From: Rhea pennata
Taxonomy: Eukaryota; Chordata; Aves; Rheiformes; Rheidae
NCBI RefSeq assembly: GCF_028389875.1
Contig: NC_084672.1
Coordinates: forward strand, 10,156,458 to 10,220,457
Length of the DNA stretch: 64,000 bases
Direction of reading: 5' to 3'
Shown: positions 13,022 through 26,016 of the stretch, one piece after another
Position numbering within the stretch: the first letter of the stretch is position 1
How the letters are laid out: each line of letters starts with the position of its first letter
Translations under genes and position numbers: made by a program
The notes under the pieces: model-generated
The model's input: only the letters and a program-made list of their open reading frames with translations
Database searches by the model: none
What the model was told of the DNA's origin: nothing

Positions 13022-14409
13022 GTAAGATTCGGAAGACATTTTGCTATAATTGCTGGATTTCCTGTGTGACACAGACAAAATGGCTAATATCCACATTCAA
13101 AAAATGGTTCCTGAATTTTTGCATTTATCTTCTTTAAAGGTCATTTTTGAAAATGTGGTTTCTAATCTTTTGTCTCTGCTTTCCAGCTGTACAATGTGGT
13201 TAATAACACCTAACTAGTTCACAAAAGTATTATGATGGTTAAAACATTCATGTGAGTAAAGTGCATTAAGTTTTCTCTGACTGAATGAGTCACTACAATA
13301 CATCATTCAATCTGAGATGTTTGGCATGTGGAGGAGCAAGGTAAATACTGGATCATTTTCTTCTGTTTTTACAACTGAAGAAATGCGAACTCTATAAAAC
13401 AGAGGCCAGACTTTCAAAGAGCTACAGAAAATCCATCCAAGTATAAATTCATAGCAGCATTCACAGCAAAATGCAGCCATACTCCAAACTAGTCTAAATT
13501 GGTTTGCTCAGGGTTGGTCAAGGTCTAATCAAAGCTCTGATTTGCCATGGAAGCTCATTAAATTAGCCTACCAAACTCCCTACTCCATCTCTGAACTATT
13601 ACTGTTAAATAAGCTAGCTAGGCAAACCTAGCTTGAATTTTTATGCTCTGAAGAAATTAATGCAATGAAAGCAATCTAATTTAAGCAAACAACATGATAA
13701 AAATGAGATTTATCTGAGAGAAACAGGGACAAGAAAAAAAGAGTGTAAAAAGACAGAGGAAGTGGCAACAGACATGATTTCACCAAGAGGGCTCAGAAGC
13801 AACACTGGGATTATGGAAGAAAACCTATAGAATTGATTAGAGTAATATATAGTTTTCCTATTCCCAAACATCCTGTGAAATGTAATGAACATGTTGAATG
13901 AAAATGATACTCCTTTTTTTTTTTTTTTTTTTTTTTTTAACCATTGCATAGGGAATTAAAATAAGAGCTGCAAAAAAGCACAGGTTAGCCAACATCAAGT
14001 ACACAAATTTCCTAAGCATAATGTCTACGATCTGCATTACATTTCTATCAAATGCTAGAAGTTTTAAATCTATGTGACATTTCTGCAAGGGAGAAACCAA
14101 TTCAGCTGAAAGGTAAGAGCATTCTGTCAAAGAGAAATTTTACGTATCAATAAACAGTCCTTGGAAACACGTATATTCAAATACAGAGACCCTTTTGAAA
14201 ATTGGACTCAAGATCTGAAGTAAGTGATACATCTCAGAAATAAAGCTACGTGGTTCTGAAAAATTAGGATAATAAAGGTACCTAAGTGTTCTTATATTCC
14301 AAGACTTTCAAAGTAGGGCCAAAATACTCACTAGTTTTTTTACTTTGCTTTTTAGATAAACACATAAAAAAGATCTCCTAGAATATATTTACATAGAAAA
14401 GCCTAAAAA
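13022..14409. other. Intergenic; no gene recognised
   Basis: AT-rich unique sequence with the poly(T) run noted separately. The 90-codon reverse-strand frame overlapping that run is driven by a lysine tract and is not a gene. Confidence 0.55.
13914..13938. repeat. Poly(T) run, 25 bases
   Basis: An uninterrupted T run. It might be the reverse-strand A-tail of an old retroposed sequence, but no element body or target-site duplication was recognised beside it. Confidence 0.9.
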
Positions 14410-14902
14410 GAAGAATTGGAAAAGAATAAAGAACTAAACAAGAAACACCATTTTGCCACTGTATAAATTCATGACTCACCATACCCTAAATACTGTGTAC
14501 AGTTCTGATCCCCTCTTTTTAACAAAGATATATTAAAACTGGCAAATGTTCTGAGAAAGGTGACAAGAACGATTAAATGTTTGGAGGAGCTTCCACAGAA
14601 GGAATAAGTGGACAGGCTGGGATCCTTCAGCCTGCAAGAAGAGAGGGAGGTTACCTAGTCATCAGCGACACAAAGGGGTTAGATAAAGAATGGTCTTGGT
14701 CAAGTCAATCTGTTTTCATCAATACCACGTGTATAACGTTGGCCCACAACCTTTGATGGTAAAATAATTTTATGCCAGCTTCTGATATTTCTGTTTTGCT
14801 CATCCAGGAATCACGACAGATCTATCTGTGCTGCTCAGCTTCTGGAGACAGGATGCTGAACTCGATGGACTCGTGGGCTGTATCGCCATTCTCATATTCT
14901 GA
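14410..14902 (+). mobile_element. CR1 LINE, 3' end fragment with internal deletion
   Basis: The block 'gccactgtataaattcatgactcac' (14456-14480) and 'tactgtgtacagttctgatcc' follow the 3' region of CR1 reverse-transcriptase ORF2. 'agaaaggtgacaagaacgattaaatg' and 'ggatccttcagcctgcaagaagagagg' come next in CR1 order. The characteristic CR1 terminus 'gagacaggatgctgaactcgatgga', ending 'attctcatattct', closes the element at about 14890-14902. The middle is shorter than a full CR1 tail, so an internal deletion is likely. All reading frames are broken. CR1 is the main LINE of birds, turtles and crocodilians. Confidence 0.75.
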
Positions 14903-17900
14903 GCAAATCAGACCACTTCACCACAGAGCTCCCATGTGTTGGTACGTGAACTTTAGGAGAGAAGTGGCCATGTTAGGCCCACTAGATTCTTTCTTCCTTT
15001 GGCCAGTAAACAGCTAATCATTTTTTAAGTTGGCTCTTGTTATCGAGATCATATTTTACATGCCTGCACTTTTGTTCCCTTCTTTTAAGTCTTTTGAATT
15101 TATTTAATATGTGACAAAGGCTTTCAATTCAATATCACTTTTTTGTTTAGAACAAGAAGGAAATCTACTGTGTAGTATATTAAATGGAAACCAAGTAGTT
15201 CTGGCGAGAACTCAGCACCTGCAGGGTTCAAACCCATCCTACACTGATGCTTGTTACCCTCACTCATCTCCCTCAAGTCGTATGGATTTTTGATTAAAGT
15301 ATAACCATAGACTTGCATACAAATCAGTCGCTACAGTAAACAGCAGTAACGAGACATTCAGAAGTGTAACTTGTGGCTTTTAGCCATCAGTATGGGGGCT
15401 ACGGGGAGTTGCACTACCCCAGGAGAGAGAGGGCTGGAGCAGTTACCATTTCTTCCAGGACAGCCTCACAGGGCTGAGGACAGTGAAGGCTGTATCCTCT
15501 GTTTTAACTTAAGCTGCCTGATTGACAGCTTGTTAATTAGCATAATGGCAAAAGCTGATTTAGACATGCTCAACAAAATGACTCTCCAGAAGCAAACTTT
15601 CATGATTTATCTCAGGCCAGAACTACAAACTCTGGCTGAGAGACTCTTGCAAGCTCCTCCAAGGTGCTGGACTGCATCGAGAAGCTGGTCTTCCTCACCC
15701 ACTCCAGACTTGTATGTTTTCCAGCCTTCTGGTCTTCTGAAGGGCTTCATTGGGATAGGTCCCCAGTGCCAGTTACGAAAGAAGGGTATTGGTCTTTTTA
15801 CAACTTGTCTTTGAAATGACAGTTAATTCCCCAGAGCCTCCTGGTTTGCTAATTCCTGGCACCTGTACAACTTCAGGCTGGAAGGAGGCCACTGTCCTAT
15901 AACGGTGCCCCTCAGTTGAGAGACCATTCATCCAGATCCACTTTACTGTTTTCCAAATGTCCACTTCTAATAGTCACTCACTAAACAAAATCAATACAGT
16001 CACCCCAAAACACCCAGTAAACTCGTGTAGTACCTTTACTGCTCTATCCAGTTTTCATACAGTATCCAAACGACTGGTCCGTATCTGTAGGCTGTCACCT
16101 AACAGCCTCACTTCTGCCACACCTGTAAAGATTAGTTGTATCATGACGCTAACTAAGCAAGCCTTATAAGCACCTTGGTTAACTCACTGGCATGTCTTAA
16201 ATGGAACCAAACCCCCGTATTTTGTTTACAGCTATGTTTCCTTTATAAAGGAAGATGCTGAAATACCTCAGATGTGTCACGGCTGACTATGCAAACACTA
16301 CTGTACTGTCACGCGTAAAAGGTCAAGAGATGCCACTTCTTGAGAAAGGTCATTAAACGGTAAGGTTTTAGTCAATCGTGTCACATGGAGGGGAGCATGA
16401 ATGTGCAGAACAGTTTTAAAGAAAAATTAAAACCAGCATTGCAGTTTTAGGAGAGACTCACTAAGTTATGCATTTTATGACTGAGGAACTATGGTGATTT
16501 CCAAGCATACAGAAGAAATCAAGATCTATAAGCGGTAAAACAGCAGTTCAAATCTCAACTATATTTAGTATTCATAAAACTTGCTACAGTTCATGGACCT
16601 GTTTCTTCCATCAGTTAAATTCATAATTCTTTCAAAGAATGACTCTTTTTTTTAGTTTTAATAACGTTGTTTTTCTGCTAACTGAACTTTCATTGAAACA
16701 GAGCAGTCACTAAAAACTAGACTGGCACAGACACTTATTTGCATTAAAATTTTCATTTTCCCGCTTTGCTCCTTTACACACAGGCTTCACTTGATTCATT
16801 TCTTATTCCACTCTCACTTGGCTCTGTCTGCCTTTTCATTGATTTTTTTTTTCCCTCTACTTTGCCATCTCTGTGGAACATAATGAAAACATGCTGCACT
16901 TAAACAGACTTGGAAGTAGCATAAGAGGATTGCTCATCCCAAACATAAACACGTTCCTTTTCTTACAGTTATCTGACACGTCCTCCTTTCCCCCCCCTAA
17001 AAAAAAATCCTTTTAGAAAAACAAGTATACACAGAAATACAGTACTGTGGCTGTCACTGTGGTCCAGAAACATCATTGTAAATTGTGATGTCTGGCAACG
17101 TTACTGCAGAATTAATATCATACATGTATCTGTGTTTATATATATATTTGTATATTTATTTAATTATTCATATACACACAAACACACACATATATATTAG
17201 GGGCTACCTATTAATTGAATATTGTTGCTGCTACAAACCTCATGCTAGAGAAAATCATTGCTAAGAAGCTGACAAACTGAGTTCTGACATTGGCTTCCTT
17301 AACCCAAAATACAGGTGCTTACAACCAACTCTTTAGACCAAGAGCATGCTGATGGTGGCAATTATATTTCCAACGCACTGTTCCACAAATTGACTGCACA
17401 ATTTACATTCATAGAGCACAATATTAAGAAGAGCATTTTAGTAGCATTTTGACTGTTCACAACTTAATGAAAACCAGTTTTTATTGTAGAGCAAAACCAA
17501 AAGTTTTTGGTTTTATACATATTTATAATTCTTGGTTAAAGGTAACAGTGTGAGATCAACATTTCTCTATTGGTCTTTTACAATAGCCAGACATTTATAT
17601 CTGAATTTAAGTGAGGATGTTCAGTTTCTTACTCACAGATATAGGAAAGATAGATGTTGCAAAAGCAATCAAACACGTGCTCCGAGCAGGGCAGTCAGGC
17701 TGGAATACCAGTCGAAAGGCAACAGGAGAACTTTGGCTTCAACAGCAATCTCAGATCATCCTGGCTGCAGCCATGCTTGGCACCAGAACAGTAGCACCAA
17801 TGACAACGTTAAGTTCTGGGCGAATTTGTTTAACCCATTTATACCAGGTCTGCATTTCACATTAAGTGTTCTAGCAGACAACATTTCATTAATCATTTGT

Positions 17901-20900
17901 ATCTGATACCATTACACGAGAGTCTCTGATGACATCTGTCACCTATGCATAAAATGCATTTACTTTATGGGTCACTACAACTCAGAAAACAGCAAACCAG
18001 CTTTGCTGATCTTGCACAGCTATTTCTACAGTCTAACTTTTGGACAAAACCCCAAAATTTCACACTGCTGAATCCTAACATACTTAAAACTAAGTACTAG
18101 CTCATCTTGGAAGTGCTGAAAAACATTCTTTCAAATTAAAGACACATACAGCTTAGCTAATGTTCATCGGTCTATTGGAAACAAACCTAACAAACCGAAA
18201 GGAATCCTCTGAAGAATGACAGAACATTAACAGTAGCTGCTAGTCTGAAAGATGAATATTGAACACCACCGATGTCTCTTCTTGTTTCCTCTTCTGGTTC
18301 CACAAGAAGAGGTAAAACCACACTGCCATAACTACAAAGACTGTTTTCTCTCCCACCTCAACCCAACTCTGGCAGAAGACTGGTGGGATTCTGGACAGTG
18401 TCAAAGAGGTGAGTAGGGAGGAAGTGAAAATAGTCGCTCTGGCTCATTCGCTGAACTTGCTATGGGGATGGGTAAGAGCCACTTCTGTTAAACAAGGCGA
18501 TCCCCTCAAAAATTCTGCCATCCAGTAGCTAATCCGCAAGCAGCCAAGTTAAACACCTGTATGCTAGACAAAAACAGCTGTCTATGTGCTGCTGCCAACC
18601 CATCTGCTCAATATACCTCCTACTAGTGGGTTGAGATCTTTCAGTAAATACACAGTTCAAATGAAAGTTTTTTTTTCCTGTTCTCTAATCTTCCTTAGGA
18701 CTTCACTTTTCAAAGCATCCGTTGATTAACTACACGGAAACTAGTACCTGTACTATCATCTATAGCTGGAGATCAGCTCAATTTAACTGGCTACTATGGA
18801 AATATAACCAACGCACACACACACAAAATTACATTAAAATGCCTTCTGTCACTCCTCAATACACACTGTGTTGCTCAGACTCATGCCAACAGAATTAGAA
18901 CTGAATTATAAGGTTATCTTTTCAAAGAAGAAATAAGTTATGCAGGAAACATGGGGATTCAGGAAGAGACTCTAAAAGGGACACTAGTGGAAACTCTTTT
19001 TCACTGTGTCCAGCATTAGGTCAACCAATACTGCATGAAATGAAAACAAAATCAGTTTAGCCACTACTGTAGCAGGCATGTATTTCAGAAGGCACTGCGT
19101 AGCTGCTGGGCTTCAGGAAGGAAGAATAAGGAACAGGGACAAAATATTGAAGTTGCCTTTCATTTCACCCACAGATGCTTCACAGTCACACACACAGCTG
19201 TTCCTCCCAGTAATAGAAGCTAAATTTGTATCTGTGGAAGAAACACTCCTTCACCTCCATACACCCACTCATCAACACAGAGGTTTTCAAATCCACCCTC
19301 GCAAATAATCTTTTTCTAACTAAGAAAAAGACGTATGTTGTTATTGCTCCTATCACCGAATCAGCAGCTGCAGTGAACCATCAACAAAGTGCCACAGAAA
19401 CAAACCTTGTGAGGAGCATCCAGCACTGGGACTGAACAGGGCATACCATTCACTCTTAATGCACTACAGCGTTTATTTTCTCTCCTTGCCTAAGGGCCTG
19501 TGTAGTTCCCCCATCTGTTTTGGGAAATATGCCCCATTTGTCTGGAAGAATGGGGTCATTTTGAAAGACTTTTAATAATAATTTTCATGTCTTTTATTTC
19601 TCAGTTTGTTTCTTCTTTGCTGTTATTTTTAGGAGAAGTAGATGAGATCAAATTTTTACCAAAAGAACATCGACCATGGTTTGGGTCTTAAGAGGAATGA
19701 CTGTGCACCCACCTTTGAAATATGTCCCTAAAAAGCATTGCCCTCTACCTGCTGGGTAGAGCAAAGCTTCTTTCCACAAGGAACTCTTCATCTGACTATC
19801 TATTTTCGAGCTGGTAAAGCTTAACTAGTGCTACACAGGATGTGTCTGACCAGGGAAGCTAATGCAAACCAGCAGGACACTTTTGGCATCGTGTGCATTC
19901 CCGTTATATGATGTCACTCGTACTGCTGACGGGGGGAAATACTTTTATGTGATTTACTTTTCTAAAACACACAGGCAAAGCAGAAAACCTATTTGGAAGT
20001 TGTTCATTTCAGTATATTTCAACTTCATTTTTGGTGCAAAATAAATTAGAAGAGGTAAGGTAGAACTATATTCTCAGTTTTTCCCAGCTAGGAAATGTTT
20101 GCTGTAACATTTATGGCTATACATAAACTCTAACATAAATATGGAACTCTAATTTTAAATAACCTGATGCCAAAAAGAATTGGAAAGAGCATCAGCATAT
20201 TACTTAATAACTGCAGTCCATTTTCAAGTATGCATAGATCGTTTGGTTTCAGTGCAAGTTCAACAAGTAAAAGACAGTGTTTTCCTTTGGATGGAATGTA
20301 GTCTGGAATAATAAGCATATTATCAGGAATTCATCCTCAGTCAGCTCTGCTACTGTTATGGATGCACGTGTTATTCAGTCTTCCTAACTCAGTTTACCCA
20401 AACGAATGAGGAGTGCAGAAAGAATATACGTTTTCTTTTTTTTTCCCCCCAAGGGAAGATTTTACAACTGTGCAGCAGTTTGGAGGCAATATATGATTCA
20501 ATTGTTGTATCTTCCTTGCAGAGAACAGGACATATGGGATGCACGTCCCATGGGTGTGCACAGTATTTTGGAATTATTATGAGGAACTGGATCTTTCCAG
20601 AAAAAGGAGAGGAGGAGGAGGACATTACAATTGCTGGTATAGCTGGTCTTCACAGACTCACTCATAGCAAAATGAGCAAGGATTTGATGAGTTCAGTCTC
20701 GAGGAAAAAAATACAAATAAGGGATTGGCAATCAAGGTTTTTATCTGCAAAACTGGTTTGCTTCATCAGCTTATTCTTAGAGCTTGGATTCATGAAAGTT
20801 GATGGCTTAGTTTGGGACAGCTGTACTGTTCCTTCCTGTGGCTTGTCCCCTCTGCAAGATTCTCATGTTAAGATGCATGAGAGATGCTGAATGGCTCTTT

Positions 20901-23900
20901 AAAACCAACCACGCTCAGATAAAATGGCAACAGCTTCATGTTAAGTCTGGCTCTAAACCCTGATGGCTCAGCAGCTGCCATATAAGCATGTGAACCATGT
21001 CAACAAGGAAGGACAGCAGCCACTCCAGTATAAGCTCTGCCCAGTCCCATATTAAAATTCAGATAGGTTTTTTTATTCCTTTCATGACTATCTAACCCTT
21101 TACTTACTTTCTTTTGTTAATGTTACTGTATTTATTTTAAAATGTTTGGAATATATTAATACATTTTATAGGAAATTACATTACTTATCTCAGCAGTACA
21201 GCACTGCATTACTTGCTTAACTATGGATTGATCCCAATAAAATTGAAGACAGAAGCCTTAAGAGTAAGACACTTTTATGAAGTATCTGTTATCTTCAACT
21301 ACATCCAAACCAGAGGTAAAAATCAAATTATTTTCAGTGTGGACTTGACTTAAATCAAGAGCTATACTGTTGAGTTCAAATACAGTGATGTGATTCTAAC
21401 CCCCTCTCATCTATCATCCAAAATATGGGATGGAATGGTTTTCAATAGAAAGATATATTTGCTATCTCTTTCTATTTTTAAGTAATATGTGCCCTACTTG
21501 TGGCAAGAACTCAAGCAGTACACCCACGTCAAGGTCAGAGCTCACCCCTCTACTGATTTGTGTGAGGGAACATGAAGAATTTAATACAGGCAGCAAATTA
21601 TTCCATTTCCCTTAATTATTTTCTCCTTGTCAGATATAGTTCTTTGGTGGGTGTTTGTTTTTGCAACCATAGTGATGAGATATATTTGCTGGCTGCCGTC
21701 AAAATAATTCCAAACAGTTATCTCCTGGCATCGTTTTTTACTCAGCAAATGCAGACATACGCCTGCTTCCACCCAAAGGGTAGGAATTTGGAGACTGTGC
21801 TCCCAAAATAGCACTTAAGTTATTTTTCTAACTCAGACCCACAGTTTATCATTTTGGTACATTTCCCATAAATTAAAATGGCTTTTCCTACGAACACAGA
21901 ACTGGATCCATTCAAAAAATTTTCTTATTATTCCATCCCTGAGGGAAAGAAAAGATGATTGCCTTTGTATCTCATATTTAAATATTCTTGAGAGCGATAC
22001 CTTTTATAACTTGTGTGTAATAAATTGCATGATTTGCCCACCACAGTGTTGTGCTACCATTCCTTTTGGTGTGAAAAAATACCAGCATGTGATTTGACAA
22101 GCTGCTGACAAAACCAGCTTGAATTTAGAACCACACAGGAACCAAACACTCACCGAAAGATCACACTGATCTGGCAACAGCACATTTAAAAGCGTGTGTG
22201 TGCATGTGTATAAATATATATTGAGTAATTGACTTCACTGACCTTGGACGTAAGCGATGGTTTTGACAGCTCTACATTGCTCTCGGTGTCACAGAACAGT
22301 TTAACCCACCGCTCCCGCTGGCCTGACAGCGCCTGGCGGGAGAACAGGCAGAGAGCTGGGGGCAGGAATCGCCCTCGTCGTGCCAGCGTGAACCGGCAGC
22401 GCTCGAGATTCCCGGCACGTACCCACACGAGCAGGCGTCCTTCTCCGAGCTGGAAGAGCCCCATCGATCCAGCGTATCCACAGTAACTGGATTATGAAAC
22501 AACAGTAAATTCTAACTTTGCGTTTTCTCCACATCTCTTCCTATCGATATATGGCACTTTTGACTCTATTTTTTTAAAAAAGGAGGATTATAACCGGAGT
22601 TATAGTTTAACCAGCTAGATATTGAGGCAGGGAAGCTGGTGCTTGCAAAGAGATGAACATGCCAGTACCAAAGGTTCGAGGTACCAAGTACCAGGAGGGA
22701 ACTGGCTTGGGGACTCATCACAGGTTAATATTGCTTCAAATAATCCTGGGCAAGTTCCCAGCTAAAATGAACTCCGGGACTGTCACAGAAAAAGGAGTTA
22801 TTTTGCTAACAGCCACTTGCCATCCCTGGGAGCTGCTCTAAGCCGCTACTGGAAGTAGCAGAGCTCTATTTTTTTTTGTCAAATTACAAAATGAAACTGG
22901 AATCAATGAAACACGCACTTTTTGTCTCTGGCACATAGCTGGAATCCAATCTGAGGGCAGAGATGATTTCAGAGGCTTCAGCCTGTCCCCTGATTGACAG
23001 GTTTCCAACACATTCACTTTCCATCATGAAGAACGTATTGTCACAGCAACTGGAAGGAAGCCTTTGTGCAGGGCTGAGTTTAACAGCACAGCATTGTAGG
23101 AGCAATTTGTTTCTCTTTCATTAATGAAGATGTATAGGACATTAAGTGCTAGTCACTGACTTTTCATCATTTAAAGGCCAGTTTCTATTAGAAGGGATGG
23201 CATTTGCTGCTCCCAATTTAAGCAAAAGTTGAGGTCACTGTCAGAGCAGTCCCTGTCCTCCAGGATGGGTGTTGCTAGTGAGTATTATTGTTTAGAAATA
23301 AAAATAGTTTCTAAACAAAATGCTGTGGGAGGATAAAAGTTCAGTTAAAGTTGGGCAGTGGCCAGCCTGAGTTTCATGGAGTAATTGCTAATTGTGAAAG
23401 CGCTGCCCAATGCTCTGTTTACCAAGGATGTTTTGCCCGTTTTAGCTGAGGTGGGGCTCATTTCCTTAACAGACACAGAACAGAGCTGCAGTCTGCTCTG
23501 TATCCTGCTTTGACAGAGCACGCTCAGATCCTTAGGCATTCACAAAAAGTAAAAGTCCCCCCCCCCACACCCGCTTTCCTGCTATATAGTGGGCTTCAAT
23601 AAAAGCATCAGGATGTCATTGGTGTTCAGAATTTACCTTCTCTTACTTGAGTATTTCAGAAACACTGAAGGTCAAGAGTAATTCAGTACTTGCCCCACTT
23701 AGTCCTTCCTGCTGGACTTGGCGTAAATGCAGCATTTTCACTATTTCATTTCGATCACTCGTGCATGTGAGCAGTAAAAGCAAGTGAGCGCACTGGTCCT
23801 GCCTCAAGTTTGTTCAGTAACTCCTGCTTGCAATTAGTAACAGCACGATAACACATGTGATACATTGATATTAGCAAACCTCAGTCCTGATGGCAGCCAG

Positions 23901-25352
23901 AGGAAAGCTCAAATTTATTTGTTGTAGAAACTTGCCATGGGTTACAAGCTCTACAATAGATATTAGTGCCCTTGTGTAAGTGATTTACTTCTCATAAGAA
24001 CTGTTAGCTGAAAAACTGCAGAGTAGAAAACCATTGCTTTGTTTGTTAATGAGCTCTTCTCTCCTCCATTATAAAATTAACCCAAGACTGAACCAAATAA
24101 AGAAGTCCTTTAGATAATCTAAAACTTAAAGCATGTGGCATCTGATTGAAGGAATGGCTTTAAGTTGCAGGAAATTCTCCGCCAAGCATTCAGGACCAGA
24201 ATTCAGCCAGAATAGTCCTGCAAATCAGCACCCGGTCAGAGGATTATAATTATCAGTTTACTATGATTATTCTTCTCATACCACATTACACCGGTAATTT
24301 CTCCCATATTTGCAGTCAGGGCCCTCATTTCTGCTCTGCTATCATGTAACAGCCACATTCTTACCCTTTTTTTCAGATATGGTGAGCTATTTGTATAGTC
24401 TCATGCTAAATCAGAGTATTTGAACTTAGTTAGTTCAAATGTGTTAGTTCTATGTATTGAATCTGGTACACAGAACTGGAAAGGCACTGGATAAGACTAC
24501 ACAGTTCCATACGAGCTATCGTATGAAATGGCACTGGAGTTAATTATGTCTGCAACAGCAGTATTAATTCTGGATTCCTTAGCCTTTACGAAGTTACATC
24601 TAGAACATGGAATACCTTGTATCACTGTGCTTGTTTAACAGTAGTAGGATCTACATATCTTGCCCTTAAAAACAAGAAAAAAGGATTGGGAATGTCAGTC
24701 TTTCACTTTTAACAATGCCATTGCACTTAAGATGGCAACAGGTAACAAATAAAGCGATTCCTACTGCTGATTACATACCACCTTTAACGATAAGACAGGA
24801 TGGGTGCTGGGGGGAAGGATGTGTGAAGTGCCATGGAGAGGAAACTGTGCAGTAAAAGCTTTAAGCAATATTACATTTCCCAAGGTTCATACACACTAAA
24901 CGTATGCCAGTGCTTGAGAACATGGTGCACTTGCTGAGACAGATCAGACATGCCAGGTGGGCAAAATCTGTGGAAAGCAAGAAAAAATCCTACCTTCCAG
25001 GAAAAGTTGCTTTCTGTTGAATTGATGTTCACAGTCTTCAACATGCTTCTGGAGGGTTCTGTTTACCAAAAGTGGCTTTTTTCTGTCTTGTGTTTGGGCC
25101 AAGCTCACTGAACATGCTGATACTACCAGTTTTGTTTCCATTCTCTCCCATTCCTGCCTGCCGCACTCCCGCAGTTCTCTACCGCAGGATTTGGCTGTCA
25201 CATTTTGCAAGATTTTATGAGCAGTGAAAACTATGTACTTATTGTACCACACGTAAGCCCAGTGCTTCTGGATCATGTTGGAATTACTGATAATACTCAT
25301 CTTAGCTCTCCAGTAGGCTTCTGTGATGCTGCCCCAAACCCATCTGACTTAC
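14903..25352. other. Intergenic; no gene recognised
   Basis: The stretch is AT-rich. Features inside are a TA/CA simple-sequence block at about 17128-17199 and a CpG-rich patch at about 22290-22470. Open frames of 120-150 codons at 15371-15814, 17532-17906 and 20480-20890 have no recognised domain or convincing splice context. I saw no RNA gene. Confidence 0.5.
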
Positions 25353-25486
25353 TGCAAATACACTGTGTGTTTCTTCTGAGCATGTAACGTGAACATATCT
25401 GGAATCTCCAAGCTGTGCAGTGTCTCTGCCTCATCTGCTGAACATCCATAAATCCTTCGTAGATGTAGAAGAGACTCAAATTCTTC
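25353..25486 (-). other. Candidate internal exon, reverse strand, unidentified
   Basis: On the reverse strand an acceptor, ATTTTTTTGCAG, ends at 25487. The 134-nt segment then reads EEFESLLHLRRIYGCSADEA and onward without a stop. A perfect donor, GTAAGT, begins at 25352. The peptide has a normal amino-acid mix, but I do not recognise it. A second frame of the segment is also open, which weakens the case. A further open reverse-strand segment with donor GAAG|GTAGGA ends at 24994. This could be a lineage-specific or lncRNA exon, or chance. Confidence 0.2.
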
Positions 25487-25963
25487 CTGCAAAAAAATTT
25501 CCAGATGGAAAAAGATGACGCATACAGATGACAAATCAGACCAACCAGGCCCCAAGTCAGAGATCCTTGCAGTCCTAGTGCTCTCTCCTGTAAAGGAGGG
25601 CACATATTCGCCCCCTTCTCCATGCCAACGTTCTGCTCCTATAGCGTATGTACGAGTCAATGATTCAAAGATATCACATAACATATGTGGAAATGACATT
25701 GAGTTGAACCAAAAAAACCTTGCTTAGCCTGGGCACCTATTTAAAAAGAATGTTTATTATAATCAGGACAAACAAGGGCACACATATCAACCCGAAGCAC
25801 CTGGGAATGCTCTACATTACCTTTTACTTCCCTTTAACAATAGAATATTTTCCAGTTATCTGAATGAACCCTTCTGTTTTACTTCTCAATAAAAACAAAT
25901 AGATAAGAACAGTTCCACCAGCATCTGAGCAAAACCAACAAAAGTGGGAAAGTCCTGTTCTCA

Positions 25964-26016
25964 TTCTCTCCTATGCCATTTCTTCTTCTCTCGTATGCCA
26001 TTTCTTCCTTCTCTCC
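25964..26016 (+). repeat. Tandem duplication of a pyrimidine-rich unit of about 24 bp
   Basis: The words TCTCCTATGCCATTTCTTC and TCTCGTATGCCATTTCTTC follow each other head to tail in a CT-rich context. Confidence 0.75.

Noticed and set aside
20480-20890. 136-codon + frame
   Set aside because: No domain, repeat or splice support. Length is within chance for 64 kb read in six frames.
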